The translations under genes were made by a program, and so were the position numbers. From positions 1-6,286 of the forward strand of contig JABHWQ010000015.1 in the NCBI GenBank assembly GCA_018657655.1: a stretch of DNA of 6,286 bases, read 5' to 3'. Each line of letters starts with the position of its first letter. Position 1 is the first letter of the stretch. Below are positions 1-5,269 of the stretch, in pieces. The stretch comes from Chloroflexota bacterium (GTDB lineage: Bacteria; Chloroflexota; Dehalococcoidia; SZUA-161; SpSt-899). Under the pieces are notes generated by a model that was not told where the DNA came from, did no database searches, and worked only from the letters and a program-made list of their open reading frames with translations.

Positions 1-1554
1 CAATCCATGTTCCTCAATCAGATTAGTTATCTTAGCCTGGGTATCGGTTGAACAGGCGTATATCGCTTCGTCTGCATACACTACATTAGGCAATGTTTTG
101 GCATATTCGGCCATAGCAGGAACGTCAACCACTCGGGCAATATTGGTTCCACACCTACAGACAAAAACTCCTATCCTCGGTTCTTCCCCACTAAAATCTT
201 TCTCTTGGGGATACTGTTTCTCACTGACTAGTGTACCCCGAGCTTCTACAATGGGTTGTGATGCCAAGAAAGCCGCACTACTGGCGTTCTGAACTGATTC
301 AGGGATATCCATAGGAGCACTGAACACTCCGGACGCATATACTCCCGTTCTGCTGGTTTGACCTGGCTTGAGTTCCTCAGTTTTGCAGAAACCGAACTTG
401 TCCAATTCAACATCAAGAGTTTGCGCCAATTCCTTGGTGCCCGCCGACGGTTCTAGACCAACAGAAAGAACCACCATGTCGTATTCAGCGTAGGTCTTCA
501 CTCCGCTATCGTCAGTGTACTCAAGTACTATGTTGCCATTATCTTTCTCCCGCACCATCGGTGTGGGCATTGCCTTGATATACTCAACACCGAACTTCTC
601 TTTAGCAGACTGATAATACCTCTCAAATCCCTTCCCGAACGCACGAATGTCCATGTAAAAAATCGATGGTTTAATTTTCTCGTCATGCTCGCGCGCAATG
701 ATGGCCTGTTTGGTTGCATACAAGCAGCACACAGAGGAACAATAGTCCTTACAGATTTCAGGTTTTCTTGAACCTACACACTGAATCCAAGCTACTTTGA
801 CCGGGTGCTGCCCATCTGATGGACGCATCACCTGACCTTGAAATGGTCCGGAAGCAGAGAGAATTCTTTCAAATTCCAGACTTGTGATCACGTTTGCCAT
901 CCGGTTATAGCCATAGTCGCCTTCGACAAAATTCGGATCATAGGGTTTGAATCCAGGCGCCGCAATAATGGAGCCAACCTGGATCTCTACTATCTCGTCT
1001 TTCTGTTCAAAATCAATTGCCTCAGTCAGACAGAATTTTTCGCAAGCTTTGCATTTTCCTTTGAGAAAGTACACGCACTTAGCAGTGTCAATTACAGGGA
1101 TATTGGGGATGGCTTGCGGAAAGGGACTGAAAATTGATTTTCTTTTTGCCAAACCCATATCGAATTCGCTATCAGTTTTGGTTGGACATTTCTCCTGACA
1201 CGTGCCGCAACCAGTACACTTGCTCATATCAACCATACGGGCTTTCTTCAGCACCTTAACCGTCAAGTTGCCTTCTTCGCCATCTATGCTTTCCACTTTT
1301 GAATATGTCAGAAGCTCAATATTGAGATGTTTCCCCACCTCTATAAGCTTTGGAGAAATCATACACATGGAACAGTCATTAGTGGGGAAGGTTTTATCCA
1401 ATTGAGCCATTCGGCCGCCAATAGAGGGATTCTCTTCAACAATGTACACCTTGAAGCCAGAATTCGCCAGATCCAAGGCCGCCTGCATACCTGAAATTCC
1501 ACCCCCGACAACCATCACCGCGCCGATTTTTGGTTTTGATCCATTACCACTCAT
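1..1554 (-). CDS. hdrA: HdrA-like FAD/iron-sulfur electron-transfer subunit, C-terminus cut by window edge
   Basis: This is the first 518 residues of a heterodisulfide-reductase subunit A-like flavoprotein, a soluble cytoplasmic FAD protein that in Hdr complexes receives and can bifurcate electrons. Visible in order: a Rossmann FAD fold (GGGISG, 17-22, acidic strand end near Glu40); the HdrA signature TFPTNDCSMCMISPK (55-69) with Cys61/Cys64; a [4Fe-4S] site C113-x2-C116-x2-C119-x3-C123; a second site C160-x7-C168-x2-C171-x3-C175; and the CVGSR...YCSSVCC block (259-277). From residue 461 comes a CRCGTNI segment, which opens the chain in methanogen HdrA, so a second HdrA-like half probably follows beyond the edge. 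The start is ATG 1554, with an AAGGTG ribosome site 5 nt upstream. The gene lies downstream of nuoEF on the same strand after 225 bp, so NuoEF is the likely electron donor. The electron acceptor is unknown. Confidence 0.93.
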   Translation of the reverse strand, partial: MSGNGSKPKIGAVMVVGGGISGMQAALDLANSGFKVYIVEENPSIGGRMAQLDKTFPTNDCSMCMISPKLIEVGKHLNIELLTYSKVESIDGEEGNLTVKVLKKARMVDMSKCTGCGTCQEKCPTKTDSEFDMGLAKRKSIFSPFPQAIPNIPVIDTAKCVYFLKGKCKACEKFCLTEAIDFEQKDEIVEIQVGSIIAAPGFKPYDPNFVEGDYGYNRMANVITSLEFERILSASGPFQGQVMRPSDGQHPVKVAWIQCVGSRKPEICKDYCSSVCCLYATKQAIIAREHDEKIKPSIFYMDIRAFGKGFERYYQSAKEKFGVEYIKAMPTPMVREKDNGNIVLEYTDDSGVKTYAEYDMVVLSVGLEPSAGTKELAQTLDVELDKFGFCKTEELKPGQTSRTGVYASGVFSAPMDIPESVQNASSAAFLASQPIVEARGTLVSEKQYPQEKDFSGEEPRIGVFVCRCGTNIARVVDVPAMAEYAKTLPNVVYADEAIYACSTDTQAKITNLIEEHGL

Positions 1555-1623
1555 AATCGCACCTTTTTCTCAGATTCAGCCCTTCCAACTGGGTCTCTTC
1601 ATGTTATGTAATCTATAATAACA

Positions 1624-1645
1624 GAGCAGCCTGTTTTGGCTGCTC
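1624..1645 (-). terminator. Hairpin between nuoF and hdrA, terminator- or attenuator-like
   Basis: A perfect 8-bp stem, GAGCAGCC pairing with GGCTGCTC around a 6-nt loop. On the minus strand it is followed by TGTTATTATAG, a T-rich but interrupted tract. It could be the weak end of the nuoEF transcript, an mRNA processing or stability hairpin, or part of the hdrA leader. The imperfect T-run makes strong intrinsic termination doubtful. Confidence 0.4.
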
Positions 1646-1736
1646 CGGCAAACTAGGGCAAGGGTCATTCTGCCATCGCTGAGTTTGTCACTTTGAGGGT
1701 ACAAACCCACATTCATGAACGGGCACTAACTCCGTT

Positions 1737-1765
1737 ATTATAATATACCCTTATTACTGAGTCCA
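1737..1765 (-). promoter_or_regulatory. Candidate sigma-70-type promoter for the left hdrA
   Basis: On the minus strand a -35 box TGGACT (4 of 6 to consensus) is followed by exactly 17 bp and a perfect -10 box TATAAT. It begins 15 bp after the nuoF stop codon and points at hdrA, predicting a leader of about 175 nt. This would let hdrA be transcribed apart from nuoEF. The call rests on box matches only. Confidence 0.42.
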
Positions 1766-1779
1766 GTACCTCCTAAGGA

Positions 1780-3591
1780 TCACTTAACTATTACTGCATC
1801 AAATTTGCAGGCGTCATAGCAGGTTCCGCAGTTGATGCATTTTTCTTGATCTAATTTAACGGGCTGTTTTTTCTCAAACAAAATGACTGCTTTGGTTGGG
1901 CAATTCTTGGCACAAAGACCACAACCCTTGCATAATTCTTCATCGATAGAAAAACTAATCAGTTCTTTGCAAATCCCACCCGGACAACGTTGCTCGTTAA
2001 TATGGGCTTCATATTCATCCCGGAAATAGCGGATGGTGGAAAGAACAGGGTTGGGAGCCGATTTCCCCAAACCGCACAGAGAACCTTTGATAATGGTTTG
2101 ACTCCATTCTTCCAATAACTCGATGTCACCAGGTTTGCCTTTACCTTCGCAGATGCGTTCAAGAACCTCTAACACTAACTCAGTCCCAATGCGGCAGGGA
2201 TTACACTTTCCACACGATTCCTCCTGAGTGAAGCTCAAGAAAAATCGAGCCACGTCCACCATACATGTACGTTTGTCCATTACCACCATTCCACCCGACC
2301 CCATGATTGAACCGGCAGAATCCAAAGAATCGAAGTCAACCGGAAGATCGAGTTGATCAGCCGGCAAACACCCCCCCGAAGGGCCTCCTGTCTGTACTGC
2401 CTTAAACTCCCTACCCCCCATGACACCACCACCAATACCGAAAATAATCTCCCTCAGTGTTGCGCCCATGGGCACTTCAACTAAACCACTGTTTACCACT
2501 TTGCCCGTCAATGCAAAGACGGCGGTACCAGGACTGTTGGGTGAACCGATACCTGCAAACCACTCCCCACCATTGGAAATAATCACAGGCACTGTTGCGA
2601 ACGATTTTACATTGTTAAGGACCGTAGGCATGGTATACAATCCTGATTCGACGGAGCGGGGAGGTTTCACCCTGGGCATCCCTCGTTTCCCTTCGATGGA
2701 ATACATTAAAGCGCTGGCTTCACCGCAAACGAACGCTCCCGCACCCTGAGCTATCTCCAAGTTAAAACTAAACCCGCTACCCATAATGTTTTCACCAAGA
2801 AATCCGCGTTCTTTTGCCTGTTCAATCGCAATTTTCAGCCTGTTAATAGCCAGCGGATATTCGGCACGTACATAAATATAACCATGGTTACTACCTATCG
2901 CATAACCACAAATAGCCATACCTTCCATTACAGCATGGGGATCAGCTTCCAGAGTACTACGATCCATAAAGGCCCCGGGGTCACCTTCATCCGCATTGCA
3001 CACAACATATTTCGGAGTTCTCTCGGATTTGAGAGCTCCAGCCCACTTTCTCCCGGTGGGAAAACCAGCTCCACCTCTACCACGTAAACCGGATTTGGTA
3101 ACCTCATCAATCACCTGTTCGGGACTCATGCCTGAAAGGACTTGTTTCAGCCCTTCATATCCACCGACTCCAATATAGTCATCAATACTTTCAGGATTTA
3201 TGTGACCGCAATTGCGGAGGACAATCCGTTGCTGCTTCTTGTAGAAATCGATATCCTCATATTTAGGAATAAGGGTTTTTGTTGCAGGGTCTTTATAGAA
3301 AAGACGCTCTACCGGTGTTCCCCCCTTCAAATGAGATTCAACAATCTCAGCAGCATCTTTTTCCTTTACGTTACAATAGAATATGCCATCCGGCTCAACT
3401 ATCACAATAGGACCCTTTTCGCAAAAACCATGACATCCTGTTGGTTTAACTTCAACGCTATCAGCCAACCCATGATTCGTGAGTTCTTTCTGCAACTCTT
3501 CTCTTATGTATACGGAACGAGAGGATACACAACCTGTTCCTTCACAAACCAGCATTGCACGTTTGTTTCCGTTGCCTTCGTGATGGGTCAT
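1780..3591 (-). CDS. nuoF: NuoF/HydB-like NADH-binding FMN iron-sulfur subunit, long form
   Basis: This 603-residue protein is the NADH-oxidising subunit of a soluble dehydrogenase module. In order it shows: an N-terminal thioredoxin-like [2Fe-2S] domain (C16-x4-C21, C53-x3-C57); the FMN/NADH core with GLRGRGGAGFPTGRKW (168-183) and CNADEGDPGAFMDR (198-211); CGEASAL near 289-295; the N3-type [4Fe-4S] ligands C460-x2-C463-x2-C466 plus C506; and a C-terminal ferredoxin domain with two CxxCxxCxxxC sets (554-564 and 585-595). This extended architecture matches NADP-reducing/bifurcating hydrogenase beta subunits (HydB, HndC) and BamH-type proteins rather than minimal complex I NuoF. Electrons should pass from NADH through FMN to the ferredoxin domain and on to a partner, here probably HdrA. 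ATG 3591 is preferred over an upstream in-frame TTG at 3618, because it has an AAGGGGGG site 9 nt upstream and lies one base after the nuoE stop. Confidence 0.95.
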   Translation of the reverse strand: MTHHEGNGNKRAMLVCEGTGCVSSRSVYIREELQKELTNHGLADSVEVKPTGCHGFCEKGPIVIVEPDGIFYCNVKEKDAAEIVESHLKGGTPVERLFYKDPATKTLIPKYEDIDFYKKQQRIVLRNCGHINPESIDDYIGVGGYEGLKQVLSGMSPEQVIDEVTKSGLRGRGGAGFPTGRKWAGALKSERTPKYVVCNADEGDPGAFMDRSTLEADPHAVMEGMAICGYAIGSNHGYIYVRAEYPLAINRLKIAIEQAKERGFLGENIMGSGFSFNLEIAQGAGAFVCGEASALMYSIEGKRGMPRVKPPRSVESGLYTMPTVLNNVKSFATVPVIISNGGEWFAGIGSPNSPGTAVFALTGKVVNSGLVEVPMGATLREIIFGIGGGVMGGREFKAVQTGGPSGGCLPADQLDLPVDFDSLDSAGSIMGSGGMVVMDKRTCMVDVARFFLSFTQEESCGKCNPCRIGTELVLEVLERICEGKGKPGDIELLEEWSQTIIKGSLCGLGKSAPNPVLSTIRYFRDEYEAHINEQRCPGGICKELISFSIDEELCKGCGLCAKNCPTKAVILFEKKQPVKLDQEKCINCGTCYDACKFDAVIVK

Positions 3592-3592
3592 T

Positions 3593-4051
3593 TTAATTAT
3601 CCCCCCTTCTTGAGGCAAATATTTCGGAGACCTTCCCTGGACTCACTTTCCCGAAGGTATCCTCATCAATAACCATCGCTGGAGCCAACGCACAAGCACC
3701 AATACAAGCCACTGTTTCAAGGGTATATTCCATATCCTCAGTGTTTTCGTTCTCATCAATACCAAGGTCTATTTTGACCTGATCCAGAACAACTCCTCCG
3801 CCTCTTACGTGGCAAGCAGTTCCCCGGCATACCCTGACTACGTGACGCCCTCGAGGACTTGTCCTAAATTGAGCATAAAAAGTAATCACACCATAGATTT
3901 CAGATGCCGAAATCCTCAGTGTCTTCGATACTTCGTCAATTGCCTCACGTGGCAGGTAGCCAAGTTCTTCCTGAACCTGCTGAAGCGCCGGAATAGTTAC
4001 ACCCTTTTTCCCCTTAAATGGGGCCAATATCTCAGCCAACTGACTTGACAT
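3593..4051 (-). CDS. nuoE: NuoE-like [2Fe-2S] thioredoxin-fold subunit
   Basis: This 152-residue protein is the 24-kDa-type partner of NuoF. It has the usual N-terminal helical region with a PALQQVQEELGYLP segment (21-34) and EIYGVITFYAQF (51-62). The thioredoxin-like [2Fe-2S] domain follows, with ligands C75-x4-C80 (CRGTAC) and C116-x3-C120 (CIGAC). Length and motifs are normal for NuoE, HydC, HndA or BamG. It docks on NuoF and takes one electron per NADH oxidised through its [2Fe-2S] centre. ATG 4051 is chosen because GGGAGGTGA (4062-4054) lies just upstream; the only upstream in-frame alternative is a TTG at 4081 with nothing comparable. The TAA stop is followed after one base by the nuoF ATG, so the two form a translationally coupled pair. 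Confidence 0.95.
   Translation of the reverse strand: MSSQLAEILAPFKGKKGVTIPALQQVQEELGYLPREAIDEVSKTLRISASEIYGVITFYAQFRTSPRGRHVVRVCRGTACHVRGGGVVLDQVKIDLGIDENENTEDMEYTLETVACIGACALAPAMVIDEDTFGKVSPGKVSEIFASRRGDN
3601..3608 (-). promoter_or_regulatory. Ribosome binding site that fixes the nuoF start
   Basis: AAGGGGGG on the minus strand lies 9 nt before ATG 3591 and inside the last codons of nuoE. The in-frame TTG at 3618 is upstream of it and would overlap nuoE by 26 bp. The site therefore supports the shorter NuoF and tight translational coupling with nuoE. Confidence 0.7.
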
Positions 4052-4079
4052 GGTCACCTCCCTGTCTAAGCAACACAAC

Positions 4080-4110
4080 AAAAAAGGGAGCCGAATAACA
4101 ATTCGCTCCC
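4080..4110 (-). terminator. Intrinsic terminator hairpin inside the nuoE leader (possible attenuator)
   Basis: Read on the minus strand, GGGAGCGAAT pairs with ATTCGGCTCCC around a TGTT loop, giving 10 bp with one bulged base, and the stem runs straight into six T residues. This is a textbook Rho-independent terminator. It sits only 28 nt before the nuoE ATG and immediately upstream of its ribosome site, with no convincing minus-strand gene behind it. Any nuoEF transcript must start upstream of it and read through, which suggests attenuation or antitermination. Alternatively it blocks antisense transcripts coming from the crp side. Confidence 0.65.
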
Positions 4111-4188
4111 CTTACATGTTTTTCATTGAATACAGACCTGTTTCATCCGATCACTAAATACCTTTGGATAAATGCATTATTCCTATCA

Positions 4189-4218
4189 ATTCTATCATAT
4201 TGCCATCGGGAGGGGCAA
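4189..4218 (-). promoter_or_regulatory. Weak candidate promoter for nuoEF
   Basis: On the minus strand TTGCCC (4 of 6) is followed by 18 bp and TAGAAT (5 of 6). Transcription would start near 4182, giving a leader of about 130 nt that contains the 4080-4110 terminator. It is the best match I see in the divergent region, but the boxes are modest. Confidence 0.28.
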
Positions 4219-4228
4219 GGTAGTGCAC

Positions 4229-4263
4229 TCACAAAAATACCGAAGCTTGCATCGGTATTGTGA
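4229..4263. repeat. Inverted repeat in the divergent control region, possible operator
   Basis: AATACCGA (4236-4243) and TCGGTATT (4252-4259) are perfect 8-bp arms around an 8-nt spacer. Outside them TCAC (4229-4232) and GTGA (4260-4263) also pair, after a 3-nt AAA bulge on one side. It lies just upstream of the candidate nuoEF -35 box and about 48 bp from the crp -35 box, a fitting place for a regulator acting on either unit. Read on the minus strand, the second arm runs into TTTTT, so it could also form a weak terminator. Confidence 0.5.
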
Positions 4264-4310
4264 ACACCTGCAGTAACACTCATACGCGGTTCCATGGCTA
4301 TACAAGACAG

Positions 4311-4339
4311 TTGAAAAGTTTCGCCTAATCCACTATACT
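4311..4339 (+). promoter_or_regulatory. Candidate sigma-70-type promoter for the Crp-fold gene
   Basis: TTGAAA (5 of 6 to the -35 consensus), exactly 17 bp, then TATACT (5 of 6 to the -10 consensus). The predicted start near 4346 leaves a leader of about 40 nt before ATG 4387. Of the promoters I can see, this and the one at 4967 fit best. Confidence 0.55.
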
Positions 4340-4386
4340 TGCTCCAACTTTTACCGCCCGATAACTCCAAATGAGTTCGATCGATT

Positions 4387-4908
4387 ATGAGTGAAAAAGA
4401 AATTCAGGAAATTGTCCAGATTCTGAAAAGGTGCGAGGTCTTTGTGGGATTACACGATAATGACCTCACGAAGATCGCGTCTTTACCTTCAATACACCAA
4501 GAAACATACGAAGCAGACGAAACTATTTCACTGGAGAATGAGCCTGCTGAAAACCTATACATTTTGGTCGAAGGTCAAGTCGGGTTACGGTTAAAAGTCG
4601 AACTTGTTTTGGAAAGCCAACCAAGAGAGATAAAAGTTGATACAGTAAGCAAAGGCAGCATTTTTGGATGGTCAGCTTTGGTGCACCCTTACGCATCGAG
4701 CAGAACGGCTGTCTGTTCCATGAAAAGCAAGGTGCTCGTAATTAATGGAAAAGAGTTGATTCAGTTGATGGACAATGACGAACACATTGGCTATGAGGTA
4801 ATGCGAAGTATAGCTTGTGTAATAGCCTCACGCCTTAGGACCCCTAACAACTACTTCTGGGCAGAACTACTAAAGGCACGTAACGGTATGATATCTCTTA
4901 ATGAATAG
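4387..4908 (+). CDS. Single-domain cyclic-nucleotide-binding-fold (Crp-like) protein without DNA-binding domain
   Basis: This 173-residue protein has the beta-barrel of the Crp/FNR sensor domain at about residues 17-130, including ENLYILVEGQVGL (55-67), SIFGWSALV (91-99) and SSRTAV (104-109). A helix resembling the Crp dimerisation helix follows (about 131-150). A full Crp/FNR protein has some 210-230 residues with a C-terminal winged helix; here the chain ends about 20 residues after the helix, so no helix-turn-helix is present. In the phosphate-binding cassette the Glu that contacts the ribose of cAMP in Crp is replaced by Trp (FGWSAL), while the Arg of the RT/RS pair is kept, so the ligand may not be cAMP. 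It probably senses a ligand and acts on a protein partner, perhaps the neighbouring complexes; this is inference. ATG 4387 is the only usual start in frame; its ribosome site is poor. Confidence 0.85.
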   Translation: MSEKEIQEIVQILKRCEVFVGLHDNDLTKIASLPSIHQETYEADETISLENEPAENLYILVEGQVGLRLKVELVLESQPREIKVDTVSKGSIFGWSALVHPYASSRTAVCSMKSKVLVINGKELIQLMDNDEHIGYEVMRSIACVIASRLRTPNNYFWAELLKARNGMISLNE

Positions 4909-4966
4909 CTATCCAATAGTTGCCTGCCCCTCAACAATTAGCTTCATCTTTGTATTGGCCACAAAC

Positions 4967-4995
4967 TTGCCAAGTTATGCTCGATGATATAAAAT
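4967..4995 (+). promoter_or_regulatory. Candidate sigma-70-type promoter for the right hdrA
   Basis: TTGCCA (5 of 6), exactly 17 bp, then TAAAAT (5 of 6). The start near 5002 gives a leader of roughly 268 nt, long enough for regulatory RNA structure. The -35 box overlaps one arm of a TTGGC-N9-GCCAA inverted repeat (4955-4973), a typical repressor-operator arrangement. Confidence 0.5.
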
Positions 4996-5109
4996 TTAGT
5001 TAAGTGTGCAACATGTCGACCTGGGAATCAATAGCGTGGTTACGAGCATTATCCAGTAGCTAAATAGGAAGGGAAAAGATTCTTCCAAGTGGATTGCTAT
5101 AGCTTATAT

Positions 5110-5133
5110 CCTGCCAAGTTATTTGTTGGCAGG
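5110..5133. repeat. Palindrome/hairpin in the leader of the right hdrA
   Basis: CCTGCCAA and TTGGCAGG are perfect 8-bp arms around GTTATTTG. No T-run follows on the plus strand, so it is not an intrinsic terminator. It may be a protein-binding palindrome or a leader hairpin; its arms repeat the GCCAA/TTGGC half-site found at the upstream promoter. Confidence 0.5.
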
Positions 5134-5269
5134 CCCTCACTATCCTCCGGGTTTAATTCATGGTGCCAATCGTGATTAATGCTCAAATTATGGGCAGTAA
5201 ATGAAGCAAAACTAGGTGTTCCGTGTGTTGCTGTGACTGAGCGCGGGCAGTCTAGAAAGGGATACTATT

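Larger units (their letters stand above)
4909..5269. other. Intergenic control region between the Crp-fold gene and the right hdrA
   Basis: This 361-bp stretch has no credible gene on either strand and no clear terminator directly after the Crp-fold gene. It holds a good plus-strand promoter (4967-4995), a palindrome (5110-5133), an 11-bp direct repeat TGCCAAGTTAT (4968-4978 and 5112-5122), and five GCCAA/TTGGC half-sites (4955, 4969, 5113, 5126, 5165). The ribosome site for the next gene is AAAGGG at 5255-5260, 9 nt before ATG 5270. Confidence 0.6.

Noticed and set aside
1576..1716. 46-residue minus-strand reading frame in the nuoF-hdrA gap, a possible leader peptide
   Set aside because: No ribosome site at a workable distance before its ATG, it runs through the hairpin at 1624-1645, and its composition is unremarkable.
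3142..3672. 176-residue plus-strand reading frame opposite nuoF and nuoE
   Set aside because: It is the antisense of well-supported nuoF and nuoE coding sequence, has no recognisable domain, and crosses the coupled nuoE-nuoF junction.
4285..4294. Minus-strand TGGAACCGCG matches the core of the T-box riboswitch consensus TGGNACCGCG, upstream of nuoE
   Set aside because: The usual AGGG before the core is absent, the terminator downstream has no stretch complementary to it, and the space where Stem I should be is antisense to the Crp-fold gene. nuoE is also not an amino-acid gene. A chance match is likely.
4143..4370. 75-residue minus-strand reading frame between the Crp-fold gene and nuoE
   Set aside because: It starts only at TTG with no ribosome site, stays open into the antisense of the Crp-fold gene, matches no family I recognise, and overlaps the crp promoter and the inverted repeat.
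4371..4394. Seven-codon reading frame starting ATG 4371 and overlapping the start of the Crp-fold gene
   Set aside because: It could serve translational coupling, but it also lacks a ribosome site and such short overlaps are common by chance.
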